Source of the DNA: Vibrio renipiscarius
GTDB taxonomy: Bacteria; Pseudomonadota; Gammaproteobacteria; Enterobacterales; Vibrionaceae
Assembly: GCF_000827885.1 (NCBI RefSeq)
Contig: NZ_JTKH01000008.1
Span: 1-64,000 of the forward strand
DNA length: 64,000 nucleotides
Reading direction: 5' to 3'
Position numbers and translations under genes: made by a program. The first letter of the stretch is position 1; each line of letters starts with the position of its first letter. This document shows, piece by piece, positions 49,747 to 60,324 of this stretch. Under the pieces are notes generated by a model. The model saw only the letters and a list, made by a program, of their open reading frames with translations, ran no database searches and was not told the DNA's origin.

Positions 49747-51126
49747 TTACAATTCGTCAAAAGCTTGAATCGCTTCTGAAAGCTTTTTCACGCCATGAAT
49801 TTGCATGCCTGGGATGCCGCCCTTGGGCATATTCGCAGCAGGGACAATCGCGCGTTTAAAACCATGCTTAAACGCTTCATTTAAACGCTCTTGACCACTT
49901 GGTACCGGGCGAATTTCACCCGCAAGCCCTACCTCCCCAAACACCACCACATCTTTCGGCAAAGGTCGATCTCTGAAGCTGGAAAGTAAAGCCATCACCA
50001 ACGCAAGATCCGCACTGGTTTCGGTCACTTTCACACCACCCACGACATTAACGAACACATCCTGGTCTGCCATTTGTAAGCCGCCATGTTTATGCAGCAC
50101 AGCCAAAAGCAGTGATAAACGGTTTTGCTCTAAACCGACCGCCACGCGGCGAGGATTGCCCAATTGTGAATAGTCGACCAAGGCTTGAATTTCAACCAAC
50201 AACGGACGCGTGCCCTCCCAGACAACCATCACGGAGCTGCCCGACGTCTCTTCTTCACCACGAGAAAGGAAAATCGCCGATGGGTTACTGACCTCACGCA
50301 AGCCTTGCTCTGTCATGGCGAACACACCGAGCTCATTCACCGCACCAAAGCGGTTTTTATGGCTACGTAGGGTGCGGAAGCGCGTATCAGTGCCACCATC
50401 AAGCAAGACAGAACAGTCAATAATATGCTCGAGTACTTTCGGCCCGGCTAAAGTGCCGTCTTTGGTCACGTGCCCAACCATAAATACGGCAACGTTGTTT
50501 TGTTTGGCATAACGAGTCAGCGCTGTAGCGGATTCACGCACCTGCGCCACCGTGCCCGGCGAAGATTGAACATCGGACACATGCATAACTTGAATGGAGT
50601 CAATCACCATGATTCTTGGCTGTTCTTTTTCAGCCACTTGGCAAATACGATCAACATTGGTTTCTGATAGCATTTTAAGGTGATCTTTTGGTAACCCTAG
50701 ACGCGATGCACGCATGGCGACTTGCTGCAATGACTCTTCACCGGTGACATATAATGTTGGCATCTGAGCAGATAAAAGACACATGGTTTGTAGAAGCAAT
50801 GTCGACTTACCCGCGCCAGGGCTACCACCAATCAAAATCGCCGCCCCCGGAACAATACCGCCACCAAGCACCCGATCAAGCTCTTTAAAACCACTGCTAA
50901 AACGCGGCACTTCTTGCAAGTTGATCTCAGCCAGCGTTTGCACTTGGCTTTCTGCTCCGGAACCGGCATATCCCGTTAGGCGCTCATTACGCGCCACAGA
51001 CGGAGAAGCCGCTAGGCGAACCTCACTGATCGTATTCCAAGCGCCACATGCACTGCATTGACCCTGCCAACGAGGAAAGTCTGCCCCGCAATCATTACAA
51101 ACGTATGCGCGTTTTGCTTTAGCCAT
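49747..51126 (-). CDS. radA: DNA repair protein RadA (Sms)
   Basis: RadA (459 residues) is a hexameric helicase that drives branch migration in RecA-made recombination intermediates. It has the N-terminal zinc site Cys10, Cys13, Cys24, Cys27, then Walker A GGSPGAGKST (100-109), the RadA-specific KNRFG motif (SHKNRFGAVNELG) and a Lon-like C-terminal domain. It is divergent from the PilZ gene across 134 bp. Confidence 0.97.
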   Translation of the reverse strand: MAKAKRAYVCNDCGADFPRWQGQCSACGAWNTISEVRLAASPSVARNERLTGYAGSGAESQVQTLAEINLQEVPRFSSGFKELDRVLGGGIVPGAAILIGGSPGAGKSTLLLQTMCLLSAQMPTLYVTGEESLQQVAMRASRLGLPKDHLKMLSETNVDRICQVAEKEQPRIMVIDSIQVMHVSDVQSSPGTVAQVRESATALTRYAKQNNVAVFMVGHVTKDGTLAGPKVLEHIIDCSVLLDGGTDTRFRTLRSHKNRFGAVNELGVFAMTEQGLREVSNPSAIFLSRGEEETSGSSVMVVWEGTRPLLVEIQALVDYSQLGNPRRVAVGLEQNRLSLLLAVLHKHGGLQMADQDVFVNVVGGVKVTETSADLALVMALLSSFRDRPLPKDVVVFGEVGLAGEIRPVPSGQERLNEAFKHGFKRAIVPAANMPKGGIPGMQIHGVKKLSEAIQAFDEL

Positions 51127-51260
51127 GTGACCTCAATATATTTTTATGATGTTAACCGCCGAATAATGCATCTTATTGGCTTGATTCGCCGTAACATATC
51201 ATTAAAGTTCTATTTATCAAGGCCGATATCAAGTTAGGCAAGGGCAGGCTTACAAAAAAC

Positions 51261-53609
51261 ATGCAGCAATCGGAAATCATTTCTCTCGCAGAGCGACTCA
51301 TCCCTGTTTATCACACACAGGAGTTTGAACACCTTCTATCGCAATTGACCGATGGTGAACCGCCGTCGATTAAAATTCTTGTCAAAATGGAATTGAAACG
51401 TCAAATGTCGCCTTGTTATCGTTCTATTGATTTACGTGGACGAGTCCAAGGGGAATGCCGAGAATATGAGTTAGAGGGCATTACACACTGGCTCGATGAT
51501 GTGGCATTTAACATTTACCATAAAAATGTGCGTAAGTTCCTTGGTTATACCGAAGGCGTCTTTGATGCGCTAAGTAATACGCACAATAGTTTTAAGGTGA
51601 TGAATCAAAAAGGTAAGCCGCAAGGCGCCGATCTCATCAATACAAGCACTGCCATCGACTTTACCGCAGAACCTCTTGTGATGGGGTATGATCTGAAGCG
51701 TAAAGAAAACCGCCTACGAATCGCCACCCAGATTGAAATTCATCTGAACCACGAACAGAAAATTCATGGCATGACCGTGGATATTTCGCCCTCTGGTGGC
51801 AAAATTAAAGTCCCTTCTGCGTTTGATTACAAACTCGGTGAAGTCATCTCGATTTTTTTCACGGAGATCGCACGCAGCAATGATATTGCGGATATTGAAA
51901 AGTCTGTGTTTTATCGCATTGTGGGCATTGATCAGTCACTTGAAAATGATTCCATCCGTTTCTTAAGAGTCATCAAACTCGACGACAACCCTGTTGTCGA
52001 CGACATCATTACCCATTTTTTGCACAGTCATTCACATAAAGCTCGCCATGATAATCAAGACAAAGTCATACGAGTTCGTTCACGCGGCTATGAAAATAAC
52101 TATTTAAAACACACCTGCAATTTACCGCTTTTCTTCAGCGGTAATGAACTAAAATTGGTATTGATGACGGAGAACAACCAAGCCATCTGGCAATATTGGA
52201 ATGATGAACGCAATCAATTGACGATCTCAAATCTGTTCAGTCAAGAGCGCATGGACCAACTGACGAAACCAGGCCTGCGTGGCAGTAACAATGTCATCTA
52301 TGCATTCAAACACCTCCAAGGGAAAAAAGAGCGTTTCTTTTCGATGATGATGCCAGAATCGACACGAGAGATTCGTCAACTCTTTTGGCATGTCGGCGCA
52401 AGAAAGGAAAGCTGGAAAGTCTTCCGCCTATCGGTCTTTGAATTATCGGATTATGAACGCGACAACCTAGCCAATTTGACCTCACAATCGGCAGTGATTG
52501 CACAAAATCTCACGCACTTTGGCATGCTGCAAGAAATCGCTGATAGCGATACCGCGAAAGATTACCTGCTAACAGAAAAGCCACGCTTAGCCGCTAATAA
52601 ATTGATGCCTTATTGTCATAAAAGAAGCAGTGCGAATACGCCAATCAGTCTTTATTTTGATGCTCAAAATCGTCGTCGCGAATCTCGCTATCAATTCCGT
52701 TCACCCCTGTTTTTATCCGCTCAAGGACAACAAGCGGCGGGTGTTACTTTAGATATTTCTCGGAGTGGTTTATATATCGCGCTGAGCAATCCTATCGATT
52801 TAAAAGCCGGCGATGACTGTGCGATTAACTTTAGTGAGTTGCAATTGTATGACCGTACTTTACCGCTCAATAATGTGCCTTATAACGTGGTGCGAATTAG
52901 CCCAGGAGGCAAACGGGTACAACTGGCAATGGATGAAAATAGCCAAAGTCTAAAAACGATGGCCTTTTTTGTGCGTTTGATTGAACACAATCAAGCCAAG
53001 TTAATTCCTAAACCTGAAATATTACCCAGCTCTGAATTGCTGGAGAATCTACATAATATTCTGCTGGATAAAATGGTCAGTACCCCCCTATTTATCGAGA
53101 AGAAAGAAACCAGCTTAAAACCTAAGGTGATTGGCGTTAATTATCCACTGCCGCCGCATCTTGCACTGTTTACCCATTTGAGCCCTCAAAATAAATTGTC
53201 GCTGGAACCCATCTATAAAGGCAGAACCACAACCCTTTTAGCGGCCCCAATGAAACGCATTGAAGGAGCTCGCCCACAATATCAAGAGCTGTATATTTCA
53301 GTATTGAAATTAGGACAACGCATTCAATCACTCACGACCAAACTTGCGAATGATTTTGAATCGACTCAAGAGCGTATTGGCTTTATTAAGAACGCGCAAA
53401 GCATGGGCGGATTCTTCGCTATTCGAATCAGTGCCGCGCCAGTGTTTGATCCTCTCACCGCTCTATTACGCAGCGATTTGGAAGAACTCAGCAGCATCAA
53501 TATCCATCAAGCGCGGGCGCTAGAAAAAGAAATTTGCTCCATCGTGGGGTACAGTGAATACATTGATATTACAGAGGAAGTCTTGATTCGCCTTGAATTA
53601 ACTCAGTAG
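51261..53609 (+). CDS. plzC: Large PilZ-domain c-di-GMP receptor, PlzC-like
   Basis: This 782-residue cytoplasmic protein has two PilZ domains, each with both halves of the c-di-GMP motif: RKENR then DISPSGG (about residues 149-175), and RRESR then DISRSGL (about 475-505). This size and its place between radA and serB match V. cholerae PlzC (VC2344). It should bind cyclic di-GMP and feed into motility or biofilm control, although PlzC's effector is not clear. No catalytic domain is seen in the flanks. Confidence 0.93.
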   Translation: MQQSEIISLAERLIPVYHTQEFEHLLSQLTDGEPPSIKILVKMELKRQMSPCYRSIDLRGRVQGECREYELEGITHWLDDVAFNIYHKNVRKFLGYTEGVFDALSNTHNSFKVMNQKGKPQGADLINTSTAIDFTAEPLVMGYDLKRKENRLRIATQIEIHLNHEQKIHGMTVDISPSGGKIKVPSAFDYKLGEVISIFFTEIARSNDIADIEKSVFYRIVGIDQSLENDSIRFLRVIKLDDNPVVDDIITHFLHSHSHKARHDNQDKVIRVRSRGYENNYLKHTCNLPLFFSGNELKLVLMTENNQAIWQYWNDERNQLTISNLFSQERMDQLTKPGLRGSNNVIYAFKHLQGKKERFFSMMMPESTREIRQLFWHVGARKESWKVFRLSVFELSDYERDNLANLTSQSAVIAQNLTHFGMLQEIADSDTAKDYLLTEKPRLAANKLMPYCHKRSSANTPISLYFDAQNRRRESRYQFRSPLFLSAQGQQAAGVTLDISRSGLYIALSNPIDLKAGDDCAINFSELQLYDRTLPLNNVPYNVVRISPGGKRVQLAMDENSQSLKTMAFFVRLIEHNQAKLIPKPEILPSSELLENLHNILLDKMVSTPLFIEKKETSLKPKVIGVNYPLPPHLALFTHLSPQNKLSLEPIYKGRTTTLLAAPMKRIEGARPQYQELYISVLKLGQRIQSLTTKLANDFESTQERIGFIKNAQSMGGFFAIRISAAPVFDPLTALLRSDLEELSSINIHQARALEKEICSIVGYSEYIDITEEVLIRLELTQ

Positions 53610-53623
53610 GAAGGGGCAAGCTC

Positions 53624-53664
53624 TAATAGCAAAAAGCGAACCTCGGCTCGCTTTTTTGCTATTA
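53624..53664. terminator. Bidirectional terminator between plzC and serB
   Basis: TAATAGCAAAAAGCGA pairs with TCGCTTTTTTGCTATTA almost perfectly; T-runs within each arm would act on either strand. It sits between the two converging stops. Confidence 0.88.
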
Positions 53665-53687
53665 CATCATGGATTGGTGTTACGATT

Positions 53688-54671
53688 TTATTGAGGTAGC
53701 GGTTTAAAGCTGATCTTTTGTTGCTGGATAAGCTGAGCGGATAAAATACACAGAACCCCGCCCAATCCAACATAGCGCACAGCACTTTGTGCTTGTTGCT
53801 CCACTTTAGGTTTAGCATGATAAGCAATACCTAACCCCGCCACCCCCATCATCGCTAAATCGTTCGCACCATCACCCACGGCAATCGTGTTATGCACTTC
53901 AATTTGATGCTGCTCCGCTAGCTGTAACAGGATTTCCGCTTTAGTTTGCGCAGAAACCACCTCACCCAACACTTGCCCAGTAAGCTTGCCATCAATAATT
54001 TCTAAAACATTCGACTGAGCATGATCAAGATTCAGCATTTGCTGTAGATGATCGGAGAAATAGGTAAATCCACCAGAAGCGACGGCAGTCTTCCAACCAA
54101 ACCTTTGTAAGGTTGTCACAAGCTCACCTAAATCTGGCATCAATGGTAATGATTGGCGCACTTGGCTAAGAATGCCCTCATCGGCACCCGCTAATTTACC
54201 GACACGTTGGCGTAAACTCTGTTCAAAATCCAACTCACCTTGCATTGCACGCTCGGTGATCTCAGACACTTCCTCTCCCACACCAGCGATCTTAGCGATT
54301 TCATCAATGCACTCAATTTGAATCGCGGTCGAATCCATGTCCATCACAATCAAGCCAGGCTTCGTTAAATCGGGGATATCTCTTATCGCGGCATAATCGA
54401 GCTCTAACCCTTGTAAGATTTCTTCCAGTTCTGAATTTAATTCACCCGCCATTAGGGCGACTTCATACTGCCCTACTTTCCAGACATCGACGATGCGATT
54501 GTATTCACCGGTAAAGAAATCGATATCATCAAATTGGCGCGCATTAAGGTAATGCCCAAAGACAATCCAGCCGGCTTTTTTGCGGTCAAAGTTCGTTGAC
54601 TGTTGGGTTTCAGGTAAGCGATTGAGTAACGTCGTATGACGTCGAATTGATAAGGTATTAAACATGTCCAT
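53688..54671 (-). CDS. serB: Phosphoserine phosphatase SerB
   Basis: SerB (327 residues) hydrolyses phosphoserine in the last step of serine synthesis. It has the HAD motif VMDMDSTAIQIECIDEIA (the Asp nucleophile), motif II SGGFTYF and motif III GDGANDLAMM, with an N-terminal ACT-like part. I start at the ATG at 54671 (MDMFNTLSIRRH) because AGGA lies 9 nt upstream and it matches V. cholerae SerB; a GTG at 54701 adds ten residues. Confidence 0.96.
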   Translation of the reverse strand: MDMFNTLSIRRHTTLLNRLPETQQSTNFDRKKAGWIVFGHYLNARQFDDIDFFTGEYNRIVDVWKVGQYEVALMAGELNSELEEILQGLELDYAAIRDIPDLTKPGLIVMDMDSTAIQIECIDEIAKIAGVGEEVSEITERAMQGELDFEQSLRQRVGKLAGADEGILSQVRQSLPLMPDLGELVTTLQRFGWKTAVASGGFTYFSDHLQQMLNLDHAQSNVLEIIDGKLTGQVLGEVVSAQTKAEILLQLAEQHQIEVHNTIAVGDGANDLAMMGVAGLGIAYHAKPKVEQQAQSAVRYVGLGGVLCILSAQLIQQQKISFKPLPQ

Positions 54672-54822
54672 GTCAAAAATTCCTGTTAAAATTGCTTCCA
54701 CGTTACCCTATTGCAATTTGATAACGCAAGTCTCAATATGCGCAGTGTATACGATAATTTTAGTTTTATCCCGTAAGTCAGCGCTCGCGAGAGTGTGGCA
54801 AAGCGGTATTGGAAGGTAACTC

Positions 54823-55425
54823 ATGGACTCTTCTCTGTTTTCATTTCGTATGGCAATACGCGCGCTAGCAATCCTATTTTTGATTGCAGGCGGCGTGATG
54901 ATTGCGGTAAACAGTGTAAAAATCACAAAGGGTAATGAACAGATACAAGCAAACCAGTTAGAAACGTTGACCAAGGTGCTGATTTCACAAGCCTCACTGT
55001 CTGCTGGTTCAATGATCGCAGAAGGCGATCAAGAACGATTGCTGAAACTAAGCAATCAGCTTTCTCAAGATAAATTGGTGTTTGATGCGACAATCTATAA
55101 CGCAGAAGGGATTCGTTTAGCCTCGAGCGACAAAGCCAAATCGGTACGTGAAATACTGGGGTTAGACACCCCGCTTGAAACCGCGCGCATTGGACGCCAG
55201 CAACTGGTTGAGCCAATCATGCATGACAATGCGATTGTGGGCTTCATTCGTATGACGTTTGAAACCGGTAAGCTCACCGCGTTTTCTGATCACTACTATC
55301 GGAAGAGTGATCGATATATGTATTCCATGGTCGGCGTTTGTTTTATTGCTGGCTTCTTACTTGCCTTTATCATTCGCCGTAAACCCAAAAGCAAAGGCGA
55401 GAATTTACTGCTGAAAGACGTGTAA
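54823..55425 (+). CDS. AhpA/YtjB family inner-membrane protein
   Basis: This 200-residue protein has two membrane helices (about residues 9-29 and 168-188) with a periplasmic domain between. The family (YtjB/AhpA, formerly SMP) occurs next to serB, divergent from it, throughout gammaproteobacteria, as here. Charged cytoplasmic end: FIIRRKPKSKGENLLLKDV. The role is unknown; a structural or cell-wall-related one is possible. Confidence 0.9.
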   Translation: MDSSLFSFRMAIRALAILFLIAGGVMIAVNSVKITKGNEQIQANQLETLTKVLISQASLSAGSMIAEGDQERLLKLSNQLSQDKLVFDATIYNAEGIRLASSDKAKSVREILGLDTPLETARIGRQQLVEPIMHDNAIVGFIRMTFETGKLTAFSDHYYRKSDRYMYSMVGVCFIAGFLLAFIIRRKPKSKGENLLLKDV

Positions 55426-55444
55426 TTTCGATAGTGTTAATCGC

Positions 55445-55477
55445 AAAAAAAAACCTCAGCCAAGCTGAGGTTTTTTT
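55445..55477. terminator. Bidirectional terminator between the YtjB-like gene and deoD
   Basis: AAAACCTCAGC/GCTGAGGTTTT with long A- and T-runs lies between two converging genes. Confidence 0.92.
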
Positions 55478-55498
55478 ATCTCTAATGATTTAGAGCGC

Positions 55499-56218
55499 TT
55501 ATTCAGCATCACCGATGATGACTGAATCTAGTGCAATCAACATCATTTCGTTGAACGTGTTTTGGCGCTCTTCAGAAGACGTTTGCTCACCTGTTTTGAT
55601 GTGATCTGAAACCGTACAGATAGTCAGTGCTTTCGCGCCGTATTCTGCGGCAACGCCGTAGATACCTGCCGCTTCCATTTCAACACCGATGATGCCGTAC
55701 TTGTCCATTACATCGAACATGTCTGGATCTGGCGTGTAGAACAATTCCGCTGAGAATAGGTTGCCCACTTTTACATCGATGCCACGTGCTTTTGCCGCTT
55801 CTTCAGCAGCACGAACCATTTTGTAATCTGCAATTGCTGCAAAATCATGATCTTTAAAGCGAATACGGTTCACTTTAGAGTCAGTACATGCACCCATGCC
55901 GATAACAACATCGCGCACTTTAATGTCTTCGCTTACCGCGCCACAGCTACCAACACGGATGACTTTCTTAACACCAAAGTCTTTGATTAGCTCTGTCACA
56001 TAAATTGAGCATGAAGGAATACCCATGCCGTGGCCCATCACAGAGATCTTACGACCTTTGTAAGTACCAGTGTAACCGAACATATTACGAACATCACATA
56101 CTTGAACTACGTCTTCTAGGAACGTTTCTGCAATGTACTTAGCACGTAGCGGGTCGCCTGGCATTAGAACGACGTCTGCAAATGCACCCATTTCAGCATT
56201 AATATGTGGAGTTGCCAT
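55499..56218 (-). CDS. deoD: Purine-nucleoside phosphorylase DeoD
   Basis: DeoD (239 residues) splits purine (deoxy)nucleosides with phosphate to the base and (deoxy)ribose-1-phosphate. Known segments: [56 protein letters not shown] and CTVSDHI. AAGGA lies 8 nt before the ATG at 56218, so the longer frame from 56236 is not used. Last gene of deoC-deoA-deoB-deoD. Confidence 0.97.
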   Translation of the reverse strand: MATPHINAEMGAFADVVLMPGDPLRAKYIAETFLEDVVQVCDVRNMFGYTGTYKGRKISVMGHGMGIPSCSIYVTELIKDFGVKKVIRVGSCGAVSEDIKVRDVVIGMGACTDSKVNRIRFKDHDFAAIADYKMVRAAEEAAKARGIDVKVGNLFSAELFYTPDPDMFDVMDKYGIIGVEMEAAGIYGVAAEYGAKALTICTVSDHIKTGEQTSSEERQNTFNEMMLIALDSVIIGDAE

Positions 56219-56281
56219 TTGTGTATTCCTTTTCAATATATAAGTAAGGCGTTACGACTATCCGCAACGCCATTAAGTAAT

Positions 56282-57502
56282 TTACAAGAAGCTTTTGCCA
56301 TAATCCATCGGAGATGTAGCAAAATAGCCTGCAAGCGACTGACCAATGTCAGCAAAGGTGTCACGCAAGCCTAATGAGCCCGCAGGCACCTTGTGACCAT
56401 AAACAATCACTGGGATGTGCTCGCGAGTATGATCAGTACCTTGCCAAGTCGGATCACAACCGTGATCAGCGGTCAGGATCAGAATGTCATCTTCTTGCAT
56501 CAATTCTAGAACTTCATTGATGCGGCCATCGAAATATTCTAGCGCTGCTGCGTAACCCGCAACATCACGACGGTGACCGTATGCCGAGTCAAAATCAACA
56601 AAGTTGGTGAAGACAATCGTATTGTCACCCGCTTGTTTGATTTGCTCTAGTGTCGCCTCAAATAACGCTGGGATACCGGTCGCTTTGACTTTTTTGCTGA
56701 TGCCACAGTTGGCGTAGATATCAGCAATCTTACCAATCGACACTACCTGACCTTGCTTCTCTTCAACCAGTTTTTGCAACACGGTGATCGCCGGTGGCTC
56801 AACCGATAAATCACGACGGTTACCGGTACGTTCAAACTGACCTTTACCCGGGCCAATGAATGGACGGGCGATCACACGGCCAATGTTGTAATCCGCTAAT
56901 TCTTCGCGCGCAATCTGGCAAAGCTCAAGCAGGCGATCCAAGCCGAAAGTCTCTTCATGACAAGCAATCTGGAAGACAGAATCCGCCGAGGTGTAGAAAA
57001 TTGGCAGGCCAGTTTTCATGTGCTCTTCGCCTAAATCATCAAGAACTTGTGTGCCTGATGCATGGCAGTTACCTAGATAGTCTTCTAGGCCAGCACGCGC
57101 TAGAATTCGATCCGTTAGCTCTTTCGGGAAGCTATTGCTCTTATCAGTAAAGTAACCCCAATCAAATAACACGGGTACGCCAGCAATTTCCCAGTGACCC
57201 GATGGTGTATCTTTACCAGAAGACAGCTCAGCCGCATGGCCGTAAGCCCCAATAATTTCAACGTCAGCGTCAAGGCCAGCAGCGAATTGACCGGTCGATT
57301 CTTTGTGCGCCATCGCCAAGCCAAGCTTAGACAAGTTTGGTAGTTTCAGTGCGCCACTGCGATCGGCGTTATCCGCCAAGCCTTTCGCACACTGCTCTGC
57401 AATATGGCCCATCGTGTCAGCGCCAACATCACCAAACTGCGCAGCATCTGCCGTTTCACCGATACCAAATGAGTCTAGGACTAAAATAAATGCTCTTTTC
57501 AT
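56282..57502 (-). CDS. deoB: Phosphopentomutase DeoB
   Basis: DeoB (406 residues) converts (deoxy)ribose-1-phosphate to the 5-phosphate. It is an alkaline-phosphatase-superfamily enzyme with two manganese ions; the metal-binding segments are [29 protein letters not shown] and [12 protein letters not shown] with [19 protein letters not shown] precedes the ATG. It takes products of DeoA and DeoD to the substrate of DeoC. Confidence 0.97.
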   Translation of the reverse strand: MKRAFILVLDSFGIGETADAAQFGDVGADTMGHIAEQCAKGLADNADRSGALKLPNLSKLGLAMAHKESTGQFAAGLDADVEIIGAYGHAAELSSGKDTPSGHWEIAGVPVLFDWGYFTDKSNSFPKELTDRILARAGLEDYLGNCHASGTQVLDDLGEEHMKTGLPIFYTSADSVFQIACHEETFGLDRLLELCQIAREELADYNIGRVIARPFIGPGKGQFERTGNRRDLSVEPPAITVLQKLVEEKQGQVVSIGKIADIYANCGISKKVKATGIPALFEATLEQIKQAGDNTIVFTNFVDFDSAYGHRRDVAGYAAALEYFDGRINEVLELMQEDDILILTADHGCDPTWQGTDHTREHIPVIVYGHKVPAGSLGLRDTFADIGQSLAGYFATSPMDYGKSFL

Positions 57503-57560
57503 TACTCGTTCCTCAGGCCCACTTGGAATTCGTTATTATTAAGTAGGCCTTAATTAAATT

Positions 57561-58889
57561 TTAAACGTCTTCAGCGCGAATTTGACCGTATACATTTGGG
57601 GTTGGTGTGTACTCTCCACCAATCTCAATCGCATTGCGCAGAGCTTTCGCCGCTTCTTGCCACTGCTCTTCTGAGCGGGCATGAATCATTGCCAGTGGTT
57701 GGTTCTCGTCAGCCACTTCGCCTAAGCGAATGAACTGGTCAAAACCAACCGCGTAGTCGATTTCATCCGTCGCCACACGGCGGCCACCGCCCATAGAAAC
57801 CACGGCCATACCAATCGCACGGGTATCCATCGCAGACACCACACCATTTTGCTCAGCAAACACTGGCTTGATGATCGGCGCTTTTTCTAAATAGTTATCG
57901 TAGTGAGCAACAAAGTCTGCCGGGCCACCAAGGCCTGCCACCATCTTACCAAAACACTCTGCCGCTTTACCGTTATCCAGCACTTCCATCAGCTTGGCAT
58001 TCGCTTCTTCGCTGTCTTTTGCCAGCTTAGCCAACACCAACATTTCCCCACAAGATGCCAAGGTCACTTCGAGCAAACGAGGGTTACGGTATTCACCGGT
58101 TAGGAAACGCACCGCTTCACGCACTTCGACCGCGTTACCCGCTGATGAAGCCAATACTTGGTTCATATCCGTTAGGATTGCGGTGGTTTTAGTACCTGCG
58201 CCATTGGCAACGGCCACGATTGATTTTGCCAGCTCTTCTGATGCTTCATAAGTCGGCATAAAGGCGCCTGAACCGACTTTGACATCCATTACTAATGATT
58301 CAAGACCTGCAGCCAGTTTCTTAGACAGAATTGAAGCGGTGATCAACGAGATGTTGTCCACGGTTGCGGTAATATCACGCGTTGCGTATACACGCTTATC
58401 TGCCGGCGCAAGATCGCCTGTTTGGCCAATAATCGCCACACCCGCGTCTTTGGTGACTTGACCAAAAACGTCATTGGTTGGGGTGATGTTGTAGCCAGGA
58501 ATCGATTCAAGTTTATCAAGCGTGCCGCCTGTGTGGCCAAGGCCACGACCAGAGATCATCGGAACGAAACCGCCACATGCTGCCACCATAGGGCCAAGCA
58601 TCAGAGAAGTTACGTCACCCACGCCACCGGTTGAATGTTTATCAACAATCGGGCCACCAAAGTTCATGTGGCTCCAATCGATAACCATGCCTGAATCACG
58701 CATTGCGCACGTTAGGGCAATACGCTCTGGCATCGTCATTTCATTGAAGAAAATCGTCATCGCAAACGCCGCGATCTGACCTTCGGATACGGTATTGTTT
58801 GCCACGCCTTGAATAAAGAAGTTGATCTCGTCGCTGGTCAGCACTTCGCCGTCGCGTTTTTTACGAATGATCTCTTGAGGTAAGTACAT
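57561..58889 (-). CDS. deoA: Thymidine phosphorylase DeoA
   Basis: DeoA (442 residues) cleaves thymidine and deoxyuridine with phosphate. The phosphate-binding site [16 protein letters not shown] is intact, followed by [20 protein letters not shown], both diagnostic for the family. GGGAGGATCTA precedes the ATG, an ideal ribosome site. Second in the deo operon. Confidence 0.97.
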   Translation of the reverse strand: MYLPQEIIRKKRDGEVLTSDEINFFIQGVANNTVSEGQIAAFAMTIFFNEMTMPERIALTCAMRDSGMVIDWSHMNFGGPIVDKHSTGGVGDVTSLMLGPMVAACGGFVPMISGRGLGHTGGTLDKLESIPGYNITPTNDVFGQVTKDAGVAIIGQTGDLAPADKRVYATRDITATVDNISLITASILSKKLAAGLESLVMDVKVGSGAFMPTYEASEELAKSIVAVANGAGTKTTAILTDMNQVLASSAGNAVEVREAVRFLTGEYRNPRLLEVTLASCGEMLVLAKLAKDSEEANAKLMEVLDNGKAAECFGKMVAGLGGPADFVAHYDNYLEKAPIIKPVFAEQNGVVSAMDTRAIGMAVVSMGGGRRVATDEIDYAVGFDQFIRLGEVADENQPLAMIHARSEEQWQEAAKALRNAIEIGGEYTPTPNVYGQIRAEDV

Positions 58890-59020
58890 TAGATCCTCCC
58901 ATACTCGTGCGAGTTATGGTTGTAGGGAATAGAGGTAAAACTAGGGTGGCGTTCCACCACCCTAAATTCATACAGACACGAATTGATTTCGTTTGTTACC
59001 CGAGATAGTTGCTGGGTAAC

Positions 59021-59800
59021 TTAGTAAGCAGTTGGGTCTGCTTTTTCGTCTGTGACTTCTAATGTATTTAGTAAGCTTGTTAGTAGGCTTGATGCACCAA
59101 AACGGTAGTGGCGAGCATCAACCCAGTTATCACCAAGAATGTCGTCAGCCATCGCTAGGTAAGCCGCTGCATCTTCAGCAGTACGTACACCACCCGCTGG
59201 TTTAAAACCAACCGTCTCAGCTACGCCCATATCACGAATCACTTCTAGCATCATGCGTGCGTATTCTGGCGTCGCGTTTACTGGCACTTTACCCGTTGAG
59301 GTTTTGATGAAATCAGCACCCGCTTCGATACAGATTTGAGAAGCTTGCTTGATTAGCGCTTCTTCTTTTAGCTCACCCGTTTCGATGATCACTTTTAGTA
59401 GTACGTCAGTACCACACGCTGCTTTACATTGCTTAACTAGCTCAACGCCCACTTCTGCATTACCGGCAATAAGCGCACGGTATGGGAATACAACGTCAAC
59501 TTCATCCGCACCGTATGCAACCGCTGCTTTGGTTTCCGCAACAGCAATCTCGATGTCGTCGTTACCGTGTGGGAAGTTTGTTACCGTTGCGATACGCACG
59601 TTTGGCGTACCTTGTTCGCGAAGTGTCTTCTTAGCAATAGGAATAAAGCGAGGGTAGATACAGATCGCAGCAGTATTGCCAACGGCTGTTTTTGCGTCAT
59701 GACAAAGAGAAATCACTTTTGCATCTGTGTCGTCATCATTTAGCGTCGTTAGATCCATTAGTTGAAGTGCACGTAACGCTGCTGCTTTTAAATCGCTCAT
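59021..59800 (-). CDS. deoC: Deoxyribose-phosphate aldolase DeoC
   Basis: DeoC (259 residues) cleaves deoxyribose-5-phosphate to acetaldehyde and glyceraldehyde-3-phosphate, the last step of deoxynucleoside breakdown. The Schiff-base lysine lies in [10 protein letters not shown], with [14 protein letters not shown] after it, and [10 protein letters not shown] and ICIYPRF near the start. GGAG lies 6 nt before the ATG. It is first in the deo operon. Confidence 0.97.
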   Translation of the reverse strand: MSDLKAAALRALQLMDLTTLNDDDTDAKVISLCHDAKTAVGNTAAICIYPRFIPIAKKTLREQGTPNVRIATVTNFPHGNDDIEIAVAETKAAVAYGADEVDVVFPYRALIAGNAEVGVELVKQCKAACGTDVLLKVIIETGELKEEALIKQASQICIEAGADFIKTSTGKVPVNATPEYARMMLEVIRDMGVAETVGFKPAGGVRTAEDAAAYLAMADDILGDNWVDARHYRFGASSLLTSLLNTLEVTDEKADPTAY

Positions 59801-60250
59801 TTCTATCTCCGATAAGTATTCAAAAATGTGACTGCTTCTTACCTAGTTATTATAGGTTGAGAACGCAGTTATTGATGAACGGACTTGGTTCCTTGAAGAC
59901 TCGTGGCAAATAGCGAATCTGCCCCAATTGCTATCCTTGTCACCGCACAGTACCAGTTTGGCCTATGGCACAACAATCTATGATTGCGGTGTCTTTAATA
60001 TCATATAGTGCATAAAAACGCTTGCGCTATATGCCTTTGGACAGCATTGATTTGCTGGCCTGTATAAATTCATTGCTGAGTCGAATTCATTTCAACCCAC
60101 ATTGCATTGATGGCTTTAGATTATCGACATTCACCGCAAAACTGTAGTACCAAAAAGAACGCAAACGGTTTGTATCTCAAAAAAGATGCCTTGAACTTGG
60201 CGCAATAGACTCGGTGAAAAAACCGCGTGCACATCGCCGCTAAATTCAAG
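59801..60250 (-). promoter_or_regulatory. deoC upstream region
   Basis: The stretch of 450 bp has no gene that I can support and must contain the deo promoter. One TGTGA half-site lies near 59826-59832. No full CRP, CytR or DeoR operator could be recognised by eye. Confidence 0.45.
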
Positions 60251-60290
60251 TAAAAAAATACCCTGTCGCAATCTCTTGCTCCAGGGTATT
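60251..60290 (-). terminator. Intrinsic terminator of nupC
   Basis: AATACCCTG/CAGGGTATT (60257-60265 with 60282-60290) is followed by TTTTTTTA on the minus strand, 35 bp past the nupC stop. It separates nupC from the deo operon. Confidence 0.88.
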
Positions 60291-60324
60291 GTTTCAAGTG
60301 ACGTCTATAATTATCGAGCGTGGA

